Source of the DNA: UBA4416 sp043718985
GTDB taxonomy: Bacteria > Bacteroidota > Bacteroidia > B-17B0 > Aurantibacillaceae
Direction of reading: 5' to 3'
Length of the DNA stretch: 6,287 bases
Assembly: GCA_043718985.1 (NCBI GenBank)
Contig: JAYSUQ010000031.1
Span: forward strand, 1 to 6,287
Below are positions 1-6,130 of this stretch, in pieces (position 1 is the first letter of the stretch; every line of letters begins with the position of its first letter). A program made the translations under genes and the position numbers. Under the pieces are notes generated by a model. The model was not told the DNA's origin. It worked only from the letters and a program-made list of their open reading frames with translations, and did not search any database.

Positions 1-431
1 AACTTATACTAACAATAGCGCTTGTTACATTAACCCAACTAATGGTTGCACAAAAAGTGCAATACAGTTACGATAACCACGGCAACCGCACACAACGCAA
101 ATTAGTAGTAAACGGCCCATTTGACCCCATGCGCTTTGCAAACATAGCAACAGAAAACATTGCCGATGGCGAAACAGTTAAAAATACAGAAGGCATAAGC
201 GTTTACCCCAACCCAACAAGCGATAAAATTATTTTAACCATAAACGATTTTAATCCATCAGAAACTAATAGCATGACTTTGTTGGATGCTAAGGGCAACG
301 AAGTGATGACACAAAAAGTAACGCAAAACAATACTGAAATGAGTGTAGCGCATTTACGTGCAGGTGTTTATTATTTTAAAGTAATAAAAGATAAAAATAT
401 GTTATACTACAAATTAGTTAAGGTTGATTAA
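1..431 (+). CDS. Small secreted protein with one YD/RHS-like motif and T9SS type A sorting domain (5' partial)
   Basis: The frame is open to the left edge, so the true start lies outside the window. The ATG at 42 is internal to a signal peptide: codons from position 3 read LILTIALVTLTQLMVAQ, a hydrophobic stretch with a plausible signal peptidase I site before KVQYSYD. The mature N-terminus holds YSYDNHGNRTQRK, which matches the YD-repeat signature (YxYDxxGNRxxR) of RHS-type proteins, but only once. A linker of about 35 residues follows. From about position 195 there is a T9SS type A C-terminal domain, with ISVYPNPTSDK, a LLDAKGNEV strand, LRAGVYYFKV and a basic end KLVKV. Such domains direct export across the outer membrane and are cleaved during surface attachment (family knowledge). 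The mature part is too short to be an enzyme. Since an RHS fragment lies at 1460-1630, I infer a small RHS-associated surface protein. Its function is unknown. Confidence 0.8.
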   Translation, partial: LILTIALVTLTQLMVAQKVQYSYDNHGNRTQRKLVVNGPFDPMRFANIATENIADGETVKNTEGISVYPNPTSDKIILTINDFNPSETNSMTLLDAKGNEVMTQKVTQNNTEMSVAHLRAGVYYFKVIKDKNMLYYKLVKVD

Positions 432-437
432 AAAAAA

Positions 438-491
438 TTAACCCAAAACATCAAGCAATTTTCACAAAAATTAATCGTCAATAAAAATTAA
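438..491 (+). pseudogene. 3' remnant of a T9SS-cargo gene (last 16 codons plus stop)
   Basis: Directly after the first gene, 441-491 reads in frame as TQNIKQFSQKLIVNKN followed by TAA. The intact downstream gene ends TQNNKQFSRKLIINKN-TAA at 1387-1437. By eye the two 51-bp segments differ at four positions only (451, 466, 477, 488), and the stop codons align. Similarity ends a few bases upstream of 441 and right after the stop. No signal peptide, YPNP motif or body of a gene precedes it, so it cannot be expressed as a protein of its own. I read it as the tail of a deleted paralogue of the 499-1437 gene. A recent partial duplication is the alternative. Confidence 0.7.
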
Positions 492-498
492 GCACCTG

Positions 499-1437
499 AT
501 GAAAATAGTACTACTTAGCTTAATAATAAGTTTAACAATTACACTCAATGCTCAACAATGGTGTAGTGCAGGTTCGGTATGGCATTTTAATACAAGTAAC
601 CCAACATTTAATACAACTTACACAAAGCATACTTATTTATACGATACAATTGTAAACAGTAAAACATTTAACAAAATAGCAAGCGAAACCCATGGTAATG
701 GTGTAATGGGGCCAATAAATAATTACGGTAATTTTTATACTTTGCTACAAAACAACGTAGTGTTTTTTAATAGTAGTAATTATGGTCAAACACCACTTGC
801 AACCGATACCTTAATTTGTTTTGGCCCCGTAGGTTCAAAGTGGCGAGTGCAACCAAACGGCGGTGCAAGTTGCGAGCAATCGTATATAGAAATTACAGAA
901 ACTGGTAACAGTTTAGTGCAAGGCTTAAATTTAAATTGGTATAAAATAAATTATAAAAACTATTACATGTTTGGTACGCCAAATCAATATTTACAAACTG
1001 GCATTGATACCATTTTTGACCGCATAGGATATAAACATTTAGCTTTTCAATTTTTAGGGCATTGTGCTGATGCAACAGATGTTGGTACAAGTTCGCTTAA
1101 CTGCTTTAGTGATAATTTAATAAGTATTAAAACTGTTACAACAAATTGCGATTTAACTTCAGGCTTAGAAGAGTTTGGATTAAATGAGGGAAATGAGTTT
1201 AGTATTTACCCCAATCCAGCTAATGAAATATTAAATGTGTTTTCGAGCGACTTAATCATCAATCCTTATATCTTAACAATTAGTAATAGATTAGGTGAGG
1301 TTGTAAGTTCTAATGCAGTTGAGAACACTAAGCAATTCACTTTAAAAACTAATAACTTACGAAGTGGTATTTATTTTATTACAATTACCCAAAACAACAA
1401 GCAATTTTCACGAAAATTAATCATCAATAAAAACTAA
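499..1437 (+). CDS. Secreted T9SS type A sorting-domain protein, function unknown
   Basis: This is a complete 312-aa protein. Residues 1-18 form a signal peptide (MKIVLLSLIISLTITLNA, then QQWC). The mature part begins QQWCSAGSVWHFN and carries TYLYDTIVNSKTFNKI, a pattern like the 'W-x-x-G-x-W ... Y-x-x-DT-x-x-x-x-K' start of many uncharacterised Bacteroidota surface proteins. Six cysteines are scattered over residues 22-217, and I see no catalytic motif. Residues 233-312 are a T9SS type A sorting domain with FSIYPNPANEIL, ISNRLGEVV, LRSGIYFITI and the basic end FSRKLIINKN. The product should therefore cross the outer membrane through T9SS and be anchored or released. The start lies 7 bp after the stop of a degenerate 3' copy of this gene's own end, and no Shine-Dalgarno is visible. 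An RHS-like fragment follows directly. T9SS export is well supported, but the biological role is unknown. Confidence 0.85.
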   Translation: MKIVLLSLIISLTITLNAQQWCSAGSVWHFNTSNPTFNTTYTKHTYLYDTIVNSKTFNKIASETHGNGVMGPINNYGNFYTLLQNNVVFFNSSNYGQTPLATDTLICFGPVGSKWRVQPNGGASCEQSYIEITETGNSLVQGLNLNWYKINYKNYYMFGTPNQYLQTGIDTIFDRIGYKHLAFQFLGHCADATDVGTSSLNCFSDNLISIKTVTTNCDLTSGLEEFGLNEGNEFSIYPNPANEILNVFSSDLIINPYILTISNRLGEVVSSNAVENTKQFTLKTNNLRSGIYFITITQNNKQFSRKLIINKN

Positions 1438-1459
1438 ATACACAATAGCATTATTACTG

Positions 1460-1630
1460 TTTAGTGTCAATACCATTACAAACGATATGGGAGCCATTGT
1501 ACTTGAACAAAATTTTGATGCTTGGGGGCGCAAACGTAACCACACCAATTGTACTTACGCTATTAATAACCAATACAAAGCATTTAATTGGTTTGTGGGC
1601 GGCTACCCCGAAATGTGCTGTAAATTTTAA
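1460..1630 (+). pseudogene. Degenerate RHS-repeat core fragment
   Basis: In the frame ending at the TAA of 1628-1630 the sequence reads VNTITNDMGAIVLEQNFDAWG from about 1466, then RKRNHTNCTY, then FNWFVGGYPEM. This follows the conserved RHS-core order seen in Bacteroidota RHS proteins: a G-x-I turn, E-x-x-FDAWGRxRNPxxWxY, a variable loop, then RGYTGHE. Several signature residues are altered: NH for NP, C for W, GG for RG, and GYPEM where GYTGHEM is expected, which looks like a small in-frame deletion. The frame stops right there, and nothing RHS-like follows. Upstream, codons 1439-1459 read YTIALLL, which does not fit the RHS pattern, and no good start codon is present. The fragment of about 55 codons is most likely a relic of a large RHS gene. 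A small real gene is possible but unlikely. The 70-aa ORF starting at 1464 is in another frame and is a shadow of it. Confidence 0.65.
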
Positions 1631-1650
1631 AAATAATTGTATAAAACAAC

Positions 1651-1658
1651 TAACTTTA
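1651..1658 (+). promoter_or_regulatory. Possible Bacteroidota -7 box for the ferredoxin gene
   Basis: TAACTTTA fits TAnnTTTG except for the last base and is identical to the octamer before the Sua5-family gene. Transcription would begin near 1664 and give a leader of about 16 bases before the ATG at 1680. No TTG lies at the proper -33 distance, so the call is weak. Confidence 0.3.
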
Positions 1659-1679
1659 CACTCACTTTATTTTTAAATT

Positions 1680-2006
1680 ATGACAGATATTACAATAAAT
1701 ATTCAAAACCCCGATAATACAATTACCGCACTTATTGCACCAACCGATATGGGTTTAAGTTTAATGGAATTTTTAAAAGGTAACGATTACGATATTTTAG
1801 CCACATGCGGCGGTATGGCATTGTGCGCTACTTGCCATGTTTGTGTTGTAAATGGTTTTGATAGTTTATACCCAATTACTGATGATGAATATGCAATGTT
1901 AGATACCTTACCAAACATAACAGATACATCGCGGCTTGGTTGCCAACTTAAATTAGCCGATAGCATGCACAACATTACAGTTAAAATTATGGGCGATGGT
2001 ATTTAA
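1680..2006 (+). CDS. [2Fe-2S] ferredoxin, adrenodoxin/Isc type
   Basis: This is a complete 108-aa cytoplasmic electron carrier with no signal peptide. The four cluster ligands are visible as C43-x5-C49-x2-C52 (ATCGGMALCATCHV) and C88 (RLGCQL), the C-x5-C-x2-C-x35-C spacing of vertebrate-adrenodoxin and bacterial Isc-type ferredoxins. Plant-type ferredoxins have C-x4-C-x2-C instead. The N-terminal strand (ITINIQNPDN), the helix GLSLMEFLKGNDYD, and the acidic stretch TDDEYAMLD before RLGCQL also fit the fold, and the length is usual. An additional cysteine, C55, lies just after the ligand loop. Known family roles are Fe-S cluster assembly and electron donation to monooxygenases or reductases. 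No isc or cytochrome gene is adjacent, so the partner cannot be named. The ATG at 1680 follows an AT-rich leader without a Shine-Dalgarno, and the protein cannot sensibly start later. Confidence 0.92.
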   Translation: MTDITINIQNPDNTITALIAPTDMGLSLMEFLKGNDYDILATCGGMALCATCHVCVVNGFDSLYPITDDEYAMLDTLPNITDTSRLGCQLKLADSMHNITVKIMGDGI

Positions 2007-2020
2007 TTGCATTTACTATT

Positions 2021-2043
2021 TTTAACACTTATTAATAGTTAAA
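2021..2043 (+). other. Small inverted repeat after the ferredoxin gene
   Basis: TTTAAC (2021-2026) and GTTAAA (2038-2043) are perfect inverted arms around an 11-base AT-rich loop, 14 bp after the ferredoxin stop. The stem is weak and no T-tract follows, so this is not a standard intrinsic terminator. It could help end transcription, or be chance in AT-rich DNA. The rest of the gap 2007-2120 shows no gene. Confidence 0.25.
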
Positions 2044-2057
2044 TTAGATAAACACTA

Positions 2058-2084
2058 TTGTTATACCTATAAATTATGAGTTTG
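2058..2084 (+). promoter_or_regulatory. Candidate promoter of ssb
   Basis: TTG at 2058-2060 and TGAGTTTG at 2077-2084 are separated by 16 bp and resemble the Bacteroidota TTG / TAnnTTTG pair, with G in place of the second base of the -7 box. Transcription would start near 2090, about 30 bases before the ATG at 2121. Confidence 0.3.
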
Positions 2085-2120
2085 TTTGCGACGTACAGTT
2101 TTTAAAAACAAAAACACATT

Positions 2121-2540
2121 ATGGCCGGAGTAAACAAAGTAATTTTAATTGGTAATTTGGGTAAAGATCCCGAAATGAAATACCTTGAAGGAAACATTGC
2201 ACGTTTAAATTTTAGTATGGCAACCAGCGAATATCACAAAGATAAAACTGGTAATCGTATAGAACAAACCGAATGGCACAACGTTGTGCTATGGAGAAGT
2301 ATGGCCGAAAGTGCCGAAAAAATTTTAAAAAAAGGAACTCAAATTTATTTAGAAGGTAAGTTACAAACTCGCCAATGGGTAGATAAAGATAACAACAAAC
2401 GTAATATTACCGAAGTTGTTGGCGAATCGTTTTTAGTATTAACAAAACGCGATACTACCACTAGTAGTAACACAAGTACCGAAGATTTTAACTCGGTTAA
2501 CTTTGATGATTTAGGTAAAAAAACCGATTTACCTTTTTAA
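2121..2540 (+). CDS. ssb: Single-stranded DNA-binding protein SSB
   Basis: This is a complete 139-aa protein that coats single-stranded DNA as a tetramer in replication, recombination and repair. The OB fold spans residues 1-110 and opens with VNKVILIGNLGKDPEMKYLEGN. Further in are LNFSMATSE, the aromatic stretch TEWHNVVLWRSMAESAEKIL (W52, W58), KGTQIYLEGKLQTRQW, and the last strand VVGESFLVL. A short Ser/Thr/Asn-rich linker follows (TTTSSNTSTE). The acidic tail ends DDLGKKTDLPF. The last residues keep the PF of the partner-binding tip, but the usual run of aspartates (DDDIPF) is broken by GKKT. The total is shorter than E. coli SSB (178 aa) because of the short linker, which is normal for Bacteroidota. 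It stands alone between the ferredoxin and a Sua5-family gene, probably as its own transcription unit with a terminator just after it. Confidence 0.96.
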   Translation: MAGVNKVILIGNLGKDPEMKYLEGNIARLNFSMATSEYHKDKTGNRIEQTEWHNVVLWRSMAESAEKILKKGTQIYLEGKLQTRQWVDKDNNKRNITEVVGESFLVLTKRDTTTSSNTSTEDFNSVNFDDLGKKTDLPF

Positions 2541-2541
2541 C

Positions 2542-2566
2542 ATAAACAACCATTTTATAAACAACC
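2542..2566 (+). repeat. 10-bp direct repeat after ssb
   Basis: ATAAACAACC occurs at 2542-2551 and again at 2557-2566, one copy every 15 bp, directly after the ssb stop. It may be chance or a small duplication. No function can be assigned. Confidence 0.4.
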
Positions 2567-2572
2567 TAAAAC

Positions 2573-2602
2573 CAATTACAATAAAGTAGTTGATTTTTTT
2601 TT
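2573..2602 (+). terminator. Intrinsic terminator of ssb
   Basis: CAATTAC (2573-2579) pairs with GTAGTTG (2586-2592), seven pairs with one G-U wobble, around a 6-base loop. The stem is followed by A and nine Ts (2594-2602). Position 33 bp after the ssb stop suits a rho-independent terminator, although the stem is low in G+C. Confidence 0.55.
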
Positions 2603-2607
2603 GATTT

Positions 2608-2635
2608 TTGAGAAACATAAAAATGTGTAACTTTA
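2608..2635 (+). promoter_or_regulatory. Bacteroidota-type promoter of the Sua5-family gene
   Basis: TTG at 2608-2610, 17 bp of spacer, then TAACTTTA at 2628-2635 match the -33 / -7 (TAnnTTTG) promoter of Bacteroidota except for the last base. The expected transcription start, a few bases after the box, falls at or next to the ATG at 2640, so the mRNA may be leaderless. Confidence 0.55.
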
Positions 2636-2639
2636 AACA

Positions 2640-3263
2640 ATGTTACTACGCTTAAATTACGATAATCCTCACCCAAAAGATATACAACAAATTATAGATT
2701 GTTTAAAAAACGACGGTGTTATTATTTATCCAACCGATACTGTTTACTCAATGGGTTGCGATATAACAAAACCGCGTGCCATTGAAAAACTATGTAAACT
2801 CAAAAAAATTAAACCCGAAAAGGCAAATTTTTCTTTTGTGTGCAGCGATTTAAGTCACCTATCAAACTTCACAAAACCAATCTCTAACTCATTGTTTAGA
2901 GTAATGAAAAAAGCATTACCAGGGCCTTACACATTCATTTTAGAAGCTAACCAAAACGTACCAAAATTATTAAAGCAAAATAAAAAAACTGTGGGTATTC
3001 GTGTTCCCGATAATACAATTTGTAAAACAATTATTGAGGCACTTGGCAACCCAATTATAACTACAAGTTTACATAATCAAATTGATGAAGTGCTTGATTA
3101 TTATACCGACCCAGAAATTATACACCAACAATACCAAAAAGAAGTTGATTTGATAATTGATGGTGGTTTTGGAAACATTTACGCATCAACAGTGTTTGAT
3201 TGCACTACCGACGAAATAATTGTTGTTAGAGAAGGCTTAGGCTCGTTAACTGTTTTAGAATAA
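2640..3263 (+). CDS. Sua5/YciO/YrdC family protein, YciO-like (putative threonylcarbamoyl-AMP synthase)
   Basis: This is a complete 207-aa cytoplasmic protein. It shows the YrdC fold motifs in order: YPTDTVYSMG (residues 30-39), KLKKIKPEKANFSF (53-66), LPGPYTFIL (93-101), KTVGIRVPD (116-124), PIITTSLH (138-145), IDGGFG (173-178), STVFD (183-187) and VVREG (195-199). The enzymes of this family make threonylcarbamoyl-AMP from threonine, bicarbonate and ATP for the t6A37 modification of tRNA. The TTSLH segment in place of STSAN, the PEKANFSF segment and the length close to E. coli YciO (206 aa) place it nearer YciO than TsaC or two-domain Sua5. YciO's true role is less certain. The usual YGLG is YSMG here. 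The start at 2640 is preferred because family members begin a few residues before a segment like NPHPKDIQQIIDCL, even though it leaves almost no leader after the promoter. Confidence 0.87.
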   Translation: MLLRLNYDNPHPKDIQQIIDCLKNDGVIIYPTDTVYSMGCDITKPRAIEKLCKLKKIKPEKANFSFVCSDLSHLSNFTKPISNSLFRVMKKALPGPYTFILEANQNVPKLLKQNKKTVGIRVPDNTICKTIIEALGNPIITTSLHNQIDEVLDYYTDPEIIHQQYQKEVDLIIDGGFGNIYASTVFDCTTDEIIVVREGLGSLTVLE

Positions 3264-3318
3264 TAGTTATTTAGCTTTTAGTAAAAAAATGATATATTTA
3301 AGTTTTAAATATAAACTT

Positions 3319-5358
3319 ATGCGATTTACATTTTTAACTTACCTATTTGTTTTTTTATTTTCGGCAAAAGCCTTTTCACAAATTACAAACACAAAAAAAT
3401 GGCGCAAAACCGAAAAAGATTCGATGCAAAATGCGTTAATTTTATTTGACGAAAAACGATATGCACTAGCATTACCTTTATATGAAAATTTATATAAAAA
3501 TCATCCAAAAGAACAATATTTAAAATATTGTTATGGTAAATGTGCCTTGTACCGTAGCGATCAGCACGAAATGGCTTATCAGTTATTAACCGAAGTTTAT
3601 GAAAAAGCTCCTAAAATAGAAAACATACAATACGATTTAGCACGCGCTTGCCATTACAATTATAAGTTTGATGACGCTTTAGTTTTAATAGAAAAAGCAA
3701 TCGTAAACAAAAACACAAGTGCCGATGCTAAAACTGATTGTAAATTATTAAAACAATATTGCCAAAACGCCAAGTTATTTTACGCATCGCCAACTAATGC
3801 AAAAATTGAAAATGCGGGCAATATATTAAATACTCAGTACGAAGAATATGTGCCTGTAATATCGGCCGATGAATCGGTAATGATATTTGCTTATCGTGGT
3901 ATTGAAAGTTTAGGTGGTTTGCAAAATGAATTTATGCAACCCGATAAATATGGTAGTTATTTTGAAGACGTATTTATATCGTACAAAGAAAGTGAACAGT
4001 GGACAAAACCAAAATCGGTTAGTGCTAACATTAACTCCAATGTGCACGATGCGGCCATAGCCTTAAGTGTTGATGGACAAAGTTTATTTATATATAGAGA
4101 TAATGGCGATGACCACGGCGATATTTATTTAAGTCAGCAAATTGATACAAGTTGGACTGCACCACAAAAATTACGAGGCCAGGTTAACTCTTACTCGTGG
4201 GAGGGTAGTTGCTCAATGGCAGCCGATGGAACTCAATTATATTTTAGTAGCGAGCGTGGTGGCGGTTTTGGAGGTAAAGATATTTACCGAGCAACCTTGC
4301 AAGTCGATAGCACTTGGGGTAATGTTGTAAACTTAGGAGATAGCATAAATACACAATACGATGATGACGCACCATTTATACACCCTGATGGCATTACTTT
4401 GTTTTATAGCAGCAAGGGTAAAAACAGTATGGGTGGTTACGATATCTTTCAATCAAAATTAAATTGGCAAGATTCTACGTTTAGCAACCCCGTAAATTTA
4501 GGTTATCCTATAAATACACCCGACGATGATATTTATTATGTACTATCGGCAAATGGCGAACGAGGTTACTATGCCTCGGGTAAAAAAGGAGGTCAGGGTT
4601 TAAAAGATATTTACTCGGTAACACCTGGGTATGTTGGTAAAAAACCATCGGCATTTATTGTTAAGGGTACAATTACGTATAATAAAGAACCAATTGAAGC
4701 AGATATTGTTGTTGAATTTGTAAATAAAAATAACGAAAATAAAACCTTTGGTACTTTTAATAGCAGAGCCTTTAACGGTAACTATTTAATATCGTTACCA
4801 TCAGGGTCTGAATTTGTAATTAAATATAAGTACAAAAACTTTCCGTATAAAATATTAGATATTAAAACATTAGGCTTAGAAGGCTACGACGAAAAAATAT
4901 TTGATGTTAACTTTGATTTACCCGATACTTTAAAACCAGTTGCAGTTAATGAACCTAAAAAAGATAGCGTAATAGCAATAGTTAAACAGCCAGAACCAGT
5001 TAAAGATAATTTTGTTCCTAAAAATAATACGCAACAAAAAACAATGGATTTTGCCGCAAAATATGGCGATATTAGTGCCGAAGGCCTTGTGTTTAAAGTG
5101 CAAATTGCAGCGTACAAATACCCTAAAAATTATGTGTACAAACATTTAAAAGGTCTAGGCGCAGTAGAAAATTTATTGCTTGATGGCATAACACGTATTA
5201 CAATAGGTGGTAATTTTAATACTTTAAATAAAGCGTTTACTCATAATAAAAAAGTAGTACGTGCTGGCCAGCCCGATGCTTTTGTTACGGTATTGTACAA
5301 CGGAAAAAGAATTTATTTAGAAGATTTGGAGCGAATGGGAATTTATGCTAACAAGTAG
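3319..5358 (+). CDS. Periplasmic TPR - PD40 beta-propeller - CRD-like - SPOR-like protein (PorE-like architecture)
   Basis: I start this 679-aa protein at the ATG of 3319, because MRFTFLTYLFVFLFSAKAFS|Q is then a proper signal peptide. The ATG at 3289 adds ten residues ahead of it. Residues about 35-155 are TPR-like helices (ALILFDEKRYALALPLYENL and AYQLLTEVYEKAP). Residues about 170-435 form a PD40/WD40-like propeller with repeated blades such as YVPVISADESVMIF, AALSVDGQ-type turns, GTQLYFSSERGGGFGGKDIY, DGITLFYSSKGKNSMGGYDI and RGYYASGKKGGQGLKDIY. Residues about 445-535 look like a carboxypeptidase-regulatory-type beta-sandwich (FIVKGTITYNKEPIEADIVV). A Lys/Pro linker leads to residues 590-667, which resemble a SPOR domain (FKVQIAAYKYP ... 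FVTVLYNGKRIY). TPR, propeller and CRD are in the order known for PorE of the T9SS, but no OmpA-like end and no lipobox cysteine are present. I infer a soluble periplasmic, peptidoglycan-associated scaffold. The function is unproven. Confidence 0.85.
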   Translation: MRFTFLTYLFVFLFSAKAFSQITNTKKWRKTEKDSMQNALILFDEKRYALALPLYENLYKNHPKEQYLKYCYGKCALYRSDQHEMAYQLLTEVYEKAPKIENIQYDLARACHYNYKFDDALVLIEKAIVNKNTSADAKTDCKLLKQYCQNAKLFYASPTNAKIENAGNILNTQYEEYVPVISADESVMIFAYRGIESLGGLQNEFMQPDKYGSYFEDVFISYKESEQWTKPKSVSANINSNVHDAAIALSVDGQSLFIYRDNGDDHGDIYLSQQIDTSWTAPQKLRGQVNSYSWEGSCSMAADGTQLYFSSERGGGFGGKDIYRATLQVDSTWGNVVNLGDSINTQYDDDAPFIHPDGITLFYSSKGKNSMGGYDIFQSKLNWQDSTFSNPVNLGYPINTPDDDIYYVLSANGERGYYASGKKGGQGLKDIYSVTPGYVGKKPSAFIVKGTITYNKEPIEADIVVEFVNKNNENKTFGTFNSRAFNGNYLISLPSGSEFVIKYKYKNFPYKILDIKTLGLEGYDEKIFDVNFDLPDTLKPVAVNEPKKDSVIAIVKQPEPVKDNFVPKNNTQQKTMDFAAKYGDISAEGLVFKVQIAAYKYPKNYVYKHLKGLGAVENLLLDGITRITIGGNFNTLNKAFTHNKKVVRAGQPDAFVTVLYNGKRIYLEDLERMGIYANK

Positions 5359-5390
5359 TTAAATGATATTTTAAATTATTACACTAAAGA

Positions 5391-6128
5391 TTAAATTGTA
5401 TTAATTAAACTTAAAAATTTATTTAATGCTGTTTTTTTATCTTCATCAAAAGTATACGATATTTTATTTTGCAAGTAATCAAAGGCATCAAAACCTTTAA
5501 TTATTGATGGGTTTTGTTTTACAACAGTTTCAATATTTTTAACACCTAATTGTAAGGCCAAATTAAAATCGGTTACAAAATTAGCAGGTAATGGTTTGTT
5601 ACTTACCCAACACGCAAATACAAATGGCAGGCCTGTGTATTTTTTCCACTCATCCGATAAGTCGTATTCATAGGGAAAATTATTTAACCCAAATGTTCTA
5701 TCGCCAATAATAACGGCTCCAGTAGTGTTATTAATTTTGTTTTCGAAACCCTCGCTTGTGTTTATAAATTCAATGTTTTTTTTCCAAAAATGTTTATTTA
5801 AAACTTGTATGAGCGTTACCGATGTTTTAGATTGGTAATCTAACATAATGTGAGTTAATTCGTTTAATGGTTTATTAGCATATAATTTAACACTATCTAC
5901 CTTTCCGTTTGCGCCAATGCAATAATCTGTAATGATGTTGTAATTTGTTAACTCGGGTAAAATAGCAACAGGCACTAAGCCAATATCAACTTGCTTGTTT
6001 TTAAATTTTTGCGCGCAAACACTTGGTATATCTAGCTCAATGTTTAAACTATTTTTAATTAAACTGTTTGCAATGCCATATAAAAACGGACTAGTGTTAT
6101 AATAATTTACAATAGATACTGAATACAT
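5391..6128 (-). CDS. mqnA: Chorismate dehydratase MqnA (futalosine menaquinone pathway)
   Basis: This is a complete 245-aa soluble protein of the MqnA/MqnD periplasmic-binding-protein-like fold. MqnA turns chorismate into 3-enolpyruvylbenzoate, the first step of the futalosine route to menaquinone. Visible motifs are the N-terminal strand SIVNYYNTSPFLYG, PSVCAQKF...VDIGLVPVA (residues 35-55), CIGANGKVDSVKLYANKPL (70-88), LDYQSKTSVTL (96-106), AVIIGDRTF (138-146), and DLSDEWKKYTGLPFVFACW (156-174). The GLVPVA, D-x-x-S-x-TS, IGD and WxxxTGLPFVFAxW signatures favour MqnA over MqnD, and the length is normal. Substitutions such as SKTS for SRTS and FACW for FAVW are mild. The gene begins 2 bp after the stop of an upstream membrane-protein gene, so the two are probably co-transcribed and translationally coupled. 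The promoter lies outside the window. It converges on the PD40 gene with 32 bp of AT-rich DNA between, where I see no strong terminator. Confidence 0.88.
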   Translation of the reverse strand: MYSVSIVNYYNTSPFLYGIANSLIKNSLNIELDIPSVCAQKFKNKQVDIGLVPVAILPELTNYNIITDYCIGANGKVDSVKLYANKPLNELTHIMLDYQSKTSVTLIQVLNKHFWKKNIEFINTSEGFENKINNTTGAVIIGDRTFGLNNFPYEYDLSDEWKKYTGLPFVFACWVSNKPLPANFVTDFNLALQLGVKNIETVVKQNPSIIKGFDAFDYLQNKISYTFDEDKKTALNKFLSLINTI

Positions 6129-6130
6129 AT

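Noticed and set aside
893..1090. 65-aa frame on the - strand
   Set aside because: It lies wholly inside the well-supported T9SS gene on the other strand and shows no motif.
1439..1480. Signal-peptide-like translation YTIALLLFSVNTIT before the RHS fragment
   Set aside because: It resembles the signal peptide of the first gene and shares ACAATAGC with it, but it has no start codon and its later part fits an RHS strand better, so I do not call a new gene start.
1464..1676. 70-aa frame on the + strand
   Set aside because: It overlaps the RHS-like frame in another phase, shows no domain or signal peptide, and has a composition unlike the neighbouring proteins.
3293..3300. TATATTTA as a -7 box for the PD40 gene
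   Set aside because: The position would suit the start at 3319, but there is no TTG at the -33 distance and such AT strings are common here.
3289..3318. Earlier ATG of the PD40 protein
   Set aside because: It would put ten residues (MIYLSFKYKL) before a complete signal peptide that starts naturally at the ATG of 3319. It cannot be excluded, but it is less likely.
4884..5145. Two overlapping - strand frames (77 and 71 aa)
   Set aside because: They are antisense shadows of the linker and SPOR-like part of the PD40 protein, and their cysteine- and phenylalanine-rich translations come from its AT-rich codons.
5359..5390. Possible bidirectional terminator between the convergent genes
   Set aside because: AATGAT and ATTATT can pair with one wobble, but the stem has no G-C pair and no clear T-tract, so it cannot be told from chance in AT-rich DNA.
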